A stretch of 64,000 bases of DNA from Acidobacteriota bacterium. GTDB lineage: Bacteria > Acidobacteriota > Vicinamibacteria > Fen-336. The stretch is taken from NCBI GenBank assembly GCA_011526565.1, contig WYBL01000120.1:1-64000 (forward strand), in the 5' to 3' direction. The notes below the pieces were generated by a model. It had not been told where the DNA came from. It ran no database searches and worked only from the letters and a program-made list of their open reading frames with translations. The position numbers were made by a program, and so were the translations under genes. This document shows positions 56,652 to 64,000 of the stretch, piece after piece. Numbering within the stretch: the first letter of the stretch is position 1; the number at the start of each line of letters is the position of its first letter.

Positions 56652-57443
56652 CTACTCGCGGGAGCGCTTGAGGATCTCCAGTCCCGACTCCCCGAAGTAC
56701 TTCACGACCAGCCGCGACCACGTCTGGGTGCGTCGGACGTTGACCACGTAGGCGTCGAGCGCGGCCCGGAGCTTCGGCTCGTCGGGCCGCACGGCGAAGC
56801 CGACGCTGGTCGGTGCCCCGACGAATGCGCCCGTCTGGAGATCCGGGTCGCGACGGGCTTCGACCAGGGCCCAGACGACCGAGAACACGGCCGCCTCGAC
56901 GCGCCCGGAGCGAAGCCCGGCCACCAGCGCCGCGGCCGAGTCGAACCCCCCGTCGACCTGGGCCACCGGCACGCCGGCGGCCGCCACCTCTTCAGCCCAC
57001 GACGAGCCCGGGATCGTGCCCACCTTCAACCGGCGCAGCGCCTCGACGCTGTCGATCCGCGGCGCCGGCCGGCGGTTGACCGCGAGGTGACGGATCGGGA
57101 ACACCTCGGCGCTGAAGTCCACCTGCCTGCGCCGCGCCGGGGTGTCGACCAGGCCACCCGCCACGAGATCTCCGCGGCCCTCGAGCAGCGCCGGCAACCG
57201 CTCGTCGAGGCTCGCGACCGTGACCACCTCCAGCGTGAGCCCGTGCAGCGACGCGAAGCCCTGGAGCAGTTCGGCCTCGAGGCCGGGATTGGCGGCGGCC
57301 TGCGGCGCGTAGAGCTCGGCCAGGTTGTCGGCCCACACGATCACCCGCAGCTTGCCCGAGCTGCGGATGGCGTCGAGGTCGGCCACGGCGGACGGAGCGA
57401 GGGCGAGCGAGAGGACACCTGCGGCCAGGAGGGGAAAGTGCAT
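56652..57443 (-). CDS. Periplasmic solute-binding protein (family 3, amino-acid type)
   Basis: A 263-residue protein with signal peptide ending AVADLD and a bacterial extracellular solute-binding family 3 pattern: SSGKLRVIVWADN at the start, EAELLQGFASLHGLTLEVV, LLEGRGDLVAGGLVDTPARR, LKVGTIPGSSW, then AVFSVVWAL and VGFAVRPDEPKLRAALD. No cognate permease of the amino-acid class is nearby; the neighbours are ABC-2 exporters. It may be an orphan receptor, an enzyme-like lytic transglycosylase-type SBP domain, or use a distant permease. It is 27 bases after the second permease, so may be transcribed with that operon. Confidence 0.85.
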   Translation of the reverse strand: MHFPLLAAGVLSLALAPSAVADLDAIRSSGKLRVIVWADNLAELYAPQAAANPGLEAELLQGFASLHGLTLEVVTVASLDERLPALLEGRGDLVAGGLVDTPARRRQVDFSAEVFPIRHLAVNRRPAPRIDSVEALRRLKVGTIPGSSWAEEVAAAGVPVAQVDGGFDSAAALVAGLRSGRVEAAVFSVVWALVEARRDPDLQTGAFVGAPTSVGFAVRPDEPKLRAALDAYVVNVRRTQTWSRLVVKYFGESGLEILKRSRE

Positions 57444-57470
57444 GCCGGAGCATACGCAAACGGCCTCGGT

Positions 57471-58616
57471 TCAGTCGAGGCGCTTGCGGAAGCGGGCGGC
57501 GGCGACGGCGAGGATCGAGAGGCCCATCACGAGCAGGGTCAGCGCCTGCGGCCACAGCACGTCGAGGCCGGCGCCCTTCAGGAAGATGCCGCGCAGGATC
57601 GTCGCGTAGTAGCGCACCGGGATCAGGTAGGTGAACCACTGGATCGCCACCGGCATGTTCTCGATCGGGAAGATCAGGCCGGAGAGATAGATCATCGGCA
57701 GCATCAGCGTGAAGGTGGCGACCATCATCGCCTGCTGCTGGTTGGCGACCAGCGTGGAGACGAGCAGCCCCAGCCCCAGCGTGTTGAGGATGAAGACCAG
57801 CGAGAGGCCGAACAGCAGGGCGAAGCTGCCCTCGAGCGGCACCCCGAAGCCGAACACCGCGACCGCCGAGACGAGGCAGACCTGGACCATGCCGATCACG
57901 CCGAACGGGAACAGCTTGCCGACCAGCAGTTGCCAGGCGTGGACGGGCGTGACGATGATCTGCTCCAGGGTCCCGATCTCCTTCTCGCGCACCACGCCCA
58001 TCGCCGAGAGCAGCATGGTCATGATCATCAGGATCATGGCCAGCACCGCGGGCACGTAGAACCAGCGGCTCTTCAGGTCCGGGTTCCACAGCACGCGCGG
58101 CAGCAGCTCGGTGCGCCCGGGGCGCGCGGTTCCCGCGAGGACGGCCCCCAGCCGCTCCTGCAGCCGCTCGGCCGAGAGCCCGGACACGATGCGCGCCCCG
58201 TAGCCCAGGGCCACGGTCACCGCGGAGGAGTCGCTGCCGTCGGCGAGGAGCTGGACCCGCGCGCTGCGGCCGGCGCCGAGGCGGGCGGCGTAGCCGGGCT
58301 CGATCACCAGCGCGAGCTGGGCGTCGCCGCGGACGAGCCACGGGTCGGCGGCGTCGGGCTCGTCCTCGACGCCGACCAGCTCGAAGTAGCCGGAGGCGGT
58401 GAAGCGCTGGTGGAGCGCGCGGCTCTCCGCGGTCCGGTCCTGGTCGACGAGCACCATCGGCACCCGCGTCACGTCGGTGTTGACGGCGAAACCGAAGACG
58501 ACGATCTGCACGACCGGCGCGACGAAGATCATCGGGATCATGCGCACGTCCTGCTTGAGCTGCAGGAACTCCTTGACGATCACCCGCCACAGCACGTAGA
58601 GGCCGTCGCCGCGCAT
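57471..58616 (-). CDS. ABC-2 type permease (YbhR/YhhJ-like)
   Basis: A 381-residue permease from ATG 58616, which overlaps the previous stop (ATGA). N-terminal membrane segment (about 26-45), a large extracytoplasmic part (about 50-175), then five membrane segments at the C-terminus, with EIGTLEQIIVTPVHAWQLLVGK (the coupling region of ABC-2 permeases) and MIYLSGLIFPIENMPVAIQW, followed by VRYYATILRGIFLKG. With the other permease it would form the channel of a YbhFSR-like exporter. Confidence 0.9.
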   Translation of the reverse strand: MRGDGLYVLWRVIVKEFLQLKQDVRMIPMIFVAPVVQIVVFGFAVNTDVTRVPMVLVDQDRTAESRALHQRFTASGYFELVGVEDEPDAADPWLVRGDAQLALVIEPGYAARLGAGRSARVQLLADGSDSSAVTVALGYGARIVSGLSAERLQERLGAVLAGTARPGRTELLPRVLWNPDLKSRWFYVPAVLAMILMIMTMLLSAMGVVREKEIGTLEQIIVTPVHAWQLLVGKLFPFGVIGMVQVCLVSAVAVFGFGVPLEGSFALLFGLSLVFILNTLGLGLLVSTLVANQQQAMMVATFTLMLPMIYLSGLIFPIENMPVAIQWFTYLIPVRYYATILRGIFLKGAGLDVLWPQALTLLVMGLSILAVAAARFRKRLD

Positions 58617-59746
58617 CAGTGCTCCTTGCGCGCGAGGCGCAGCGACGCCGCGGTGATCGTCAGCAGCGCGAAGCCGGCGAGCCAGGCGAGCTGGTCCCAG
58701 TACGGCGCGAGGCCTGCCCCCTTCAGCACGATCCCGCGCATCACCACGAGGTAGTAGCGGGCCGGCACGACGTGGGTGATCACCTGCAGCGGCTCCGGCA
58801 TCACCCGGATCTGGAACACGAAGCCGGACAGCAGCACCGCGGGCAGCAGCGAGGTCAGCAGGCCGACCTGGAAGGCCAGCGCCTGCGAGTCGACGACGGT
58901 CGAGATCAGCAGCCCCCAGGCCAGCGCGCCGACCAGGTAGAGCAGCGTCGCCAGGAACAGGTCCAGGTAGCTGCCGCGGACCGCCACGCCGAACAGGAGG
59001 CGGGCCGCGACCAGCAGGATCACGGTCACCAGCAGCGACAGCAGCAGGTAGGGCGCGGTCTTGCCCAGGATCAGCTCCAGCGTGCGCAGTGGCGCCACCC
59101 GCAACTGCTCCATCGTGCCGCGCTCCTTCTCGCGCACGATCGACATCGCGGTCGACAGCACCGCGGTCAGCATCAGCAGGAAGCCGGCCAGCCCCGGCAC
59201 CAGGAACTGGGTGGAGCGCAGCTCGGGATTGAAGTAGACGCGGGGCCGGAAGTCGACCGGCGGCTCGGCGGCGCGGCCCGTCTGCAGCAGCGTGCGGCGC
59301 AGGGCGCCGAGGTTGAGGTCCTGCACCAGCGCGTCGGCGTAGCCGAGGATGGTCGTCGCCATCTGCGAGTCGGTGCCGTCGAGCACCATCTGGACCCGCC
59401 CCGTGCGGCCCGCCTGCAAGTCGCGGCCGTAGCCCTCGGGAATCACCAGCACGGCCCGGACCTCGCCGCGGCGGCTGGCGGCGTCCAGGTCGGAGCCGGC
59501 CGGGTAGCTGCGCACCAGGTCGAAGTAGGTGGAGTTGACGAAGGTCGCGAGCAGCTCGCGGCTCTGCGGCGACTGGTCGCGGTCCTGGACGCCGAGTGCC
59601 ACGTGGCGCACGTCGAAGTTCAGCGCGAAGCCGTAGAGGGCGAAGATGAACGCGGGCAGGCCGAGCAGCATCAGCAGGCTGAACGGGTCGCGCGCGATCT
59701 GCCGCACCTCCTTGGCCGCCACCGCCCACGCCTTCTTCGGGTTCAT
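58616..59746 (-). CDS. ABC-2 type permease (YbhS-like)
   Basis: A 376-residue permease paralogous to the one at 57471: N-terminal helix (about 23-42), an extracytoplasmic loop, and C-terminal five-helix bundle with ERGTMEQLRVAPLRTLELILGK and VLLSGFVFQIRVMPEPLQ, then ARYYLVVMRGIVLKG. The ATG at 59746 lies nine bases after the ATPase stop; the stop overlaps the next ATG. The two permeases probably heterodimerise. Confidence 0.9.
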   Translation of the reverse strand: MNPKKAWAVAAKEVRQIARDPFSLLMLLGLPAFIFALYGFALNFDVRHVALGVQDRDQSPQSRELLATFVNSTYFDLVRSYPAGSDLDAASRRGEVRAVLVIPEGYGRDLQAGRTGRVQMVLDGTDSQMATTILGYADALVQDLNLGALRRTLLQTGRAAEPPVDFRPRVYFNPELRSTQFLVPGLAGFLLMLTAVLSTAMSIVREKERGTMEQLRVAPLRTLELILGKTAPYLLLSLLVTVILLVAARLLFGVAVRGSYLDLFLATLLYLVGALAWGLLISTVVDSQALAFQVGLLTSLLPAVLLSGFVFQIRVMPEPLQVITHVVPARYYLVVMRGIVLKGAGLAPYWDQLAWLAGFALLTITAASLRLARKEH

Positions 59747-59755
59747 CCGCTGGCC

Positions 59756-60715
59756 TCAGGCCGAGACCGCGCCGGCCTGGCGCCGGGCGTCGGACTCCTC
59801 GATGTGGTGGATGAAGACGTCCTCGAGCGACGGCAGGATGCGGGCGACCGCGCACGGCAGGTTGCCCTGCGCGGCGAGCAGCGCCTCGATCCGCTCGCGG
59901 CCGGCCTCCGCGTCGCGCACGATCACGTGCAGCCGGGTGCCGAACATCGAGGCCTCGAGCGCCCACTCCTCGCGGGCCAGCGCGTCGAGCGCCTCGGCGG
60001 GCCGCGGCGCCTGCACCTCGAGCACGGCGCGGCCCGCGAACACCTGCTTCAGCTCCGACACGGTGCCGAGCGCGTCGAGGCGACCGGCGTGGATCAGCGC
60101 GAGGCGGGCGCAGTGCTCGGCCTCGTCGAGGTAGTGGGTGGTGACGAAGACCGTGACCCCGTCAGCCGCCATCTCGTCGATCAGGCGCCAGAAGCGGCGC
60201 CGCGAGATCGGGTCGACGCCGGAGGTCGGCTCGTCGAGGAAGAGTACCCGGGGCGCGTGCAGCACCGAGCAGGCCAGCGCCAGCCGCTGCTTCCAGCCGC
60301 CGGGCAGGGTGCCGGTCAGCCGCGACTCCATGCCCTCGAGCCCCGCCATGTGCACGGCCCACGCCTCGCGCTCCTGCAGCCGGGCGCCGCGCAGGCCGTA
60401 CACGCCGCCGAAGAAGCGCAGGTTGGCGGCGACCGTCAGGTCCTCGTACAGGCTGAAGCGCTGGCTCATGTAGCCGATCCGGCGTTTCACCTCCTCGGGG
60501 TGTTTGGCGACGTCGATGCCCTGCACCTCCGCGAGCCCGGAGCTGGGGGCGAGCAGGCCGCACAGCATGCGGATCGTCGTCGACTTGCCGGCGCCGTTGC
60601 TGCCGAGGAAGCCGAACACCTCGCCGGGCGCCACCTCGAAGCTGACGCGGTCCACGGCCACGAAGTCGCCGAAGCGCTTGGAGAGCTCGTGGACGCGGAC
60701 GGCCGGCGCGGACAT
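59756..60715 (-). CDS. ABC transporter ATP-binding protein (YbhF-like), second of two
   Basis: A 319-residue ATPase with Walker A GSNGAGKST, Q-loop GYMSQRFSLY, the signature LPGGWKQRLALA (variant of LSGGQ), Walker B VLFLDEPTSGVDP and the switch His in VTTHYLD. The C-terminal 80 residues form an extra domain of DrrA/YbhF type (VFAGRAVLEVQAPRP; PSLEDVFIHHIEES). It energises the two permeases encoded downstream. It starts six bases after the TolC stop. Confidence 0.93.
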   Translation of the reverse strand: MSAPAVRVHELSKRFGDFVAVDRVSFEVAPGEVFGFLGSNGAGKSTTIRMLCGLLAPSSGLAEVQGIDVAKHPEEVKRRIGYMSQRFSLYEDLTVAANLRFFGGVYGLRGARLQEREAWAVHMAGLEGMESRLTGTLPGGWKQRLALACSVLHAPRVLFLDEPTSGVDPISRRRFWRLIDEMAADGVTVFVTTHYLDEAEHCARLALIHAGRLDALGTVSELKQVFAGRAVLEVQAPRPAEALDALAREEWALEASMFGTRLHVIVRDAEAGRERIEALLAAQGNLPCAVARILPSLEDVFIHHIEESDARRQAGAVSA

Positions 60716-60720
60716 CGGCT

Positions 60721-62043
60721 TCAGCGCCCCGTCGCCCGTTCCAGCGCGGCCTGCGAGAGGCGGACCGCGGCCAGCGCCTGGGTGTGGTCGAGGCCCGCGC
60801 GCAGCAGCCGCGCTTCGGCGTCGAGCCTGTCCGACGACCCGGCGACGCCTTCGCGGTGGCGGTCGGACGCGACCCGCAGGTCCTCGCGCGCGGCCTCGAG
60901 GCCCTGGGCCGCGACGCGCAGGCGCGCCAGCGCCGAATCGAGGTCGAGGCGGGCGCGGGTGACCTCGAGCCGCAGCCGCTCGTCGAGATCCGCGAGCTGC
61001 TGGCGCAGCGCGTCCGCGCGGGCCTCGGCGCGCGCTTCGGCGGCGTCGACGCGACCGCCGTCGAAGACGCTCCAGGTGACGCCGACGCCCACGTCCCACG
61101 ACGTCTTCCACGCGTCCTTCGGCGGCAGGATGCGGCGGTTGGGGTTCGCGTAGTCGAAGCCGGCAGCGAGCGCCACCTGCGGCAGGGCTCCCGCGGCTTC
61201 GGCGCGCGTGCGGGCGCTGGCGCCTTCGACGCGGGCGGTCAATGCGGCGCGCTCCGGGCGGCTCGCGAGCGCCTCGGCGACGAGGGGCTCGAGTTCCGGG
61301 ACGACGACGGGCGCGGCGAGCGACTCGGCCGGCTCGACGCGGGCGCCGGGGGCGGCGCCGATCAACCGGGCCAGGTTGGCCTCTGCCTCGGCGGCGAGGT
61401 TGCCTGCTTCGAGCCGCAGCAGGTCGGCGCGGCTGCGCTCGACCTCGACCGCGAGCACCTCGTTGCGGGCCGCGAGGCCGAACGTCTCGCGGTTGCGCGC
61501 GTCGCGCCGGTGTGCGTCGTACGCGGCCAGCGCTTCGCCCAGCACCCGCTCGCTCTCGCGGGCAGTGACCAGGCTCCAGTAGGCGACGGCCGTCTCCCAG
61601 CCGAGGTCGTTCCGCAGCGCTTCCACGTCGTGGCCCGCGGCAGCGAACTCGGACCGGGCCGCGTCCGCGAGGCGCTCGAGGCGGCCGCCCGTGTAGAGCG
61701 GCAGGCTGGCGCCGACGCGCAGCTTCCAGTTGTCCGGCAGGTTCGGGAAGATCGGCGTCGGCGGGTTGCCGGGCAGGAACAGCTCGGGCACGTCGGACAT
61801 CCGCGTGTAGCCGGCCTGCACGTCGGCGGAGGGCATGCGCAGGGCGCGGGTACCTCGCTGCTCGGCCTCGGCAGCGCGCTGCAGCGCCGCCGCGGCGCGC
61901 AGGCGCGGGGCGTGCTCGCGGGCGCGGGCCAGCGCCGCGGCGAGGTCGACGCGAATCAGCTCGGAGGGTTCTTCGGAGCGCATGGGCAGCGGAGCCGCCG
62001 CCAGCGCGAGGGCGAGCGCCAGGGTCGGGAATTTCCTCTTCAC
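60721..62043 (-). CDS. TolC-family outer-membrane channel of the ABC exporter
   Basis: A 440-residue protein starting at GTG 62043, overlapping the preceding ATPase stop (GTGA). A signal peptide (about 1-23) is followed by two OEP repeats, with VRVGASLPLYTGGRL-type strand LRVGASLPLYTGG in the first and GVGVTWSVFDGGRVDAAEARAE in the second. The YTGG and FDGG motifs are typical of TolC-like channels in ABC export. Its presence in the middle of the ABC operon makes the system self-contained across both membranes. Confidence 0.9.
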   Translation of the reverse strand: MKRKFPTLALALALAAAPLPMRSEEPSELIRVDLAAALARAREHAPRLRAAAALQRAAEAEQRGTRALRMPSADVQAGYTRMSDVPELFLPGNPPTPIFPNLPDNWKLRVGASLPLYTGGRLERLADAARSEFAAAGHDVEALRNDLGWETAVAYWSLVTARESERVLGEALAAYDAHRRDARNRETFGLAARNEVLAVEVERSRADLLRLEAGNLAAEAEANLARLIGAAPGARVEPAESLAAPVVVPELEPLVAEALASRPERAALTARVEGASARTRAEAAGALPQVALAAGFDYANPNRRILPPKDAWKTSWDVGVGVTWSVFDGGRVDAAEARAEARADALRQQLADLDERLRLEVTRARLDLDSALARLRVAAQGLEAAREDLRVASDRHREGVAGSSDRLDAEARLLRAGLDHTQALAAVRLSQAALERATGR

Positions 62044-63014
62044 GAGACGGCCTCCTCACTGGCGCTGCCGACGGCGCCGCCGGTGGCGCGCAGGCGGGCG
62101 ATGAACACGTCCTCCAGCGAAGGCGTCGCGGGCCGGATCAGGTCGACCGCGAGGCCGCTCGCGAGCAGCGCACGGCGCAGGTCCTCCGCGGCGGCGCCCG
62201 CACGGTCGCGCGGAACCTGTGGCAGGTGGACGTGGGCGCGCTCGCCGAACACTTCGACGTCGGAGACGCCCTGCTGTCCGCGCAGCAGCGCCACCGCCTC
62301 GCGCCGGGGCCGGGCGACCACCTCGACCATCGAGCCGGGCTCCGCGGCGCGCAGCGCGTCGGGCGCGTCGAGCGTCAGCAGCCGGCCGTGGTCGAGCAGG
62401 GCGACGCGCTGGCAGCGCTCGGCCTCGTCCAGGTACGGCGTCGTCAGCAGCAGGGTGAGCCCCTCGCGCTGGAGGCGGGAGAGCAGCCGCCAGAAATCGC
62501 GGCGCGAGACGGGGTCGACGCCGGTGGTCGGCTCGTCGAGGACCAGCAGCTCGGGCGTGTGGATGAGCGTGCAGGCCAGCGCCAGCTTCTGCTTCATCCC
62601 GCCCGACAGCCGCGACGCGAGGCGCTTGCGGAACGGCGTCATCCGCACCATCTCCAGCAGCTCGTCGCGGCGCGCCTGCCAGTGCGGCACGCCGTGGATG
62701 TCGGCGAAGAAGGCGACGTTCTCGTCGACCGAGAGGTCGCCGTAGAGCGAGAACTTCTGGGACAGGTAGCCGACGCGGTTCGAGAGCGCGCGCCGGTCGT
62801 GCAGCGGGTCGAGGCCGCAGGTGCGCACGCTGCCCCCGTGGGGTGCGAGCAGGCCGAGGATCACACGCAGCGTCGTGGTCTTGCCCGCGCCGTCGGGCCC
62901 GATCAGCCCGAACATCTCTCCACGGCGCACGTCGAAGGAGAGCTGCTGCACGGCAGTCAGCGCGCCGTAGCGGCGGACCAGCCCCGTGACTTCGACCAGG
63001 CGCTCGCTGCTCAC
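62040..63014 (-). CDS. ABC transporter ATP-binding protein (YbhF-like), first of two
   Basis: A 324-residue ATPase from GTG 63014, overlapping the HlyD stop (GTGA). Walker A GPDGAGKTT, GYLSQKFSLYGDLSV, signature LSGGMKQKLALA, Walker B LLVLDEPTTGVDP, then TTPYLDEAE where the switch His is replaced by Pro. A C-terminal regulatory region (MVEVVARPRREAV; TPSLEDVFIARL) is present. In E. coli YbhF both ATPase halves are one protein; here they are split in two genes separated by tolC. The missing switch His suggests this half may be weakly active. Confidence 0.92.
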   Translation of the reverse strand: MSSERLVEVTGLVRRYGALTAVQQLSFDVRRGEMFGLIGPDGAGKTTTLRVILGLLAPHGGSVRTCGLDPLHDRRALSNRVGYLSQKFSLYGDLSVDENVAFFADIHGVPHWQARRDELLEMVRMTPFRKRLASRLSGGMKQKLALACTLIHTPELLVLDEPTTGVDPVSRRDFWRLLSRLQREGLTLLLTTPYLDEAERCQRVALLDHGRLLTLDAPDALRAAEPGSMVEVVARPRREAVALLRGQQGVSDVEVFGERAHVHLPQVPRDRAGAAAEDLRRALLASGLAVDLIRPATPSLEDVFIARLRATGGAVGSASEEAVS

Positions 63015-63988
63015 CTGGCGGGCTCCAGGCGGGCTTCCGCCGGCATGCCGGGCTTGAAGAGGCCGTCGGCGTTGGGGAGCGCGACCTTGAGGCGGTAGAC
63101 GAGCTTCACGCGTTCGTCGCGGGTCTGCACGTTCTTGGGCGTGAACTCGGCGCGCGGCGAGACGAACGAGACCGTGCCCTCGCGCTGCTGGCCGTCGTCC
63201 GTGACGATCGCGGCCTTCTGGCCGAGGCGGATGCGGCCGAGGTCGGGTTCGCCCACGTAGACCGTGAGCCACGCGTCCTGCAGGTCGGTGATCACCGCGA
63301 GCCCCGCGCCGGGCGCGAGCAGTTCGCCCGGCTCGGACAGCTTCTCCGTGAGCACGCCCGCCAGCGGGCTCGTCACCGTGGCGTCGGCGATCTGCTGCTC
63401 GACCTGGGCGATGCGGGCGTCGGCCGCGGCGAGGCGGGCGCGCGCGGCGTCCTTCTCCTCGGGCCGGGCACCGGTCTCGAGCCGCTGCAGCCGCTCTCGG
63501 GCCGCTTCGAGCGCCGCGGCCGAAGCGTCGCGCCGGACCCGCGCGTCGTCGCGCGACTTGGGCGTGCCGGAGCCCGAGTCGAGCAGCCCCTGCATCCGCT
63601 CGAGGTCGCGGCGGGCGCCGTCGAGCTCGGCTTCCGCCCGCGCGACCTGGGCCCGCGCCTCGCGGATCTCCTCGGCCCGGGCGCCGGCCAGCGAGAGCCG
63701 CAGCAGGGCGTCGGCCTGGGCGCGTTCGGCGCGCGCCGCGGCCAGCGCCAGCTCGAGGTCGGTGGTGTCGATGCGGGCCAGCACCTGGCCCCTCGACACG
63801 GCCGCGCCTTCTTCGGCTTCGAGCGAGAGCAGGCGGCCGCCGACCTTGGCGGCGAGCCGCACCTCGGTGGCCTCGACGTGGCCCGAGGCGACGATCGTGC
63901 CGTCCTCCGGCGCGCTGCGACAGCCGGCGCCGAAGGCGAGCAGGGTCGCCAGCGCGGCCAGGGGAAGGCGGAGACGGAGTGGGCGCAT
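63011..63988 (-). CDS. HlyD-family membrane fusion protein (YbhG/YhiI-like)
   Basis: A 325-residue periplasmic adaptor, first gene of the operon visible in the window. Signal sequence with lipobox GAGC (Cys23). The order is lipoyl half (RLAAKVGGRLLSLEAEEGAAV), a long coiled hairpin (about 80-200), second lipoyl half (ATVTSPLAGVLTEKLSEPGELL) and beta-barrel (DLQDAWLTVYVGEPDLGRIRLGQ). It bridges the ABC permeases and TolC. The promoter lies upstream of 63988 and is hardly in the window. Confidence 0.9.
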   Translation of the reverse strand: MRPLRLRLPLAALATLLAFGAGCRSAPEDGTIVASGHVEATEVRLAAKVGGRLLSLEAEEGAAVSRGQVLARIDTTDLELALAAARAERAQADALLRLSLAGARAEEIREARAQVARAEAELDGARRDLERMQGLLDSGSGTPKSRDDARVRRDASAAALEAARERLQRLETGARPEEKDAARARLAAADARIAQVEQQIADATVTSPLAGVLTEKLSEPGELLAPGAGLAVITDLQDAWLTVYVGEPDLGRIRLGQKAAIVTDDGQQREGTVSFVSPRAEFTPKNVQTRDERVKLVYRLKVALPNADGLFKPGMPAEARLEPAR

Positions 63989-64000
63989 CGTCAGCTCCTG

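Overview
The window is a roughly 64 kb, very GC-rich chromosomal segment from a diderm bacterium. Outer-membrane TonB-dependent receptors with an N-terminal carboxypeptidase-regulatory-like domain, a Ser/Thr kinase fused to a TolB-like beta-propeller, a DUF5916 outer-membrane protein and dense two-component/c-di-GMP signalling together suggest an Acidobacteriota-like organism (Holophagae/Thermoanaerobaculia type). This is inference from gene content only; no rRNA or tRNA gene was seen.

Left part (1-32.8 kb) is a metal-resistance island. A plus-strand cluster (12-3540) encodes a Cys-rich putative lipoprotein, a HAMP sensor without a kinase, a small exported CGHC-tailed protein, an HD-GYP protein and a Met/Gly-rich lipoprotein. 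A nuclease-like gene (3646-4905) follows, then a graveyard with pieces of a SAM methyltransferase and a multicopper oxidase. A minus-strand operon (13152 to 5557) encodes a small leader, TolC, CusB-like and CusA-like proteins (Cu/Ag methionine triad conserved), an unknown 165-residue protein and a paralogue of the first Cys-rich protein. A minus-strand cytochrome c/periplasmic operon is divergent from an OmpR/EnvZ-type two-component pair. A Met-rich outer-membrane barrel, a second leader, a CzcCBA-type pump (DFG..VDGAVV signature), a PII-like regulator and a Zn/Cd/Pb-type P1B ATPase come next, then a third leader plus a third TolC/MFP/RND set with a different proton-relay signature.

Middle part (33-47 kb): a DUF5916 outer-membrane protein with a LytS/LytTR pair; a decayed AAA_14/DUF4143 ATPase; a Ser/Thr kinase-propeller overlapping a PAS/zinc-finger-like gene; and, divergently, a tight three-gene unit of a class I glutamine amidotransferase, a PGM1-like ATP-grasp ligase and a REC-PAS-GGDEF-EAL protein, ending against the tRNA CCA-adding enzyme.

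Right part (47-64 kb): two large Oar-like TonB-dependent receptors, each ending in a strong intrinsic terminator, flanking a membrane glycosyltransferase-like gene, a small exported protein and a possible degenerate Fic protein; then a solute-binding protein and a complete YbhGFSR-like ABC-2 exporter operon (membrane fusion protein, two ATPases, TolC, two permeases).

The genes of most interest are the two Cys-rich paralogues, the amidotransferase/ATP-grasp/c-di-GMP unit, the PII-like gene inside the czc-ATPase operon, and the three CzcI-like leaders that each precede an RND efflux operon.
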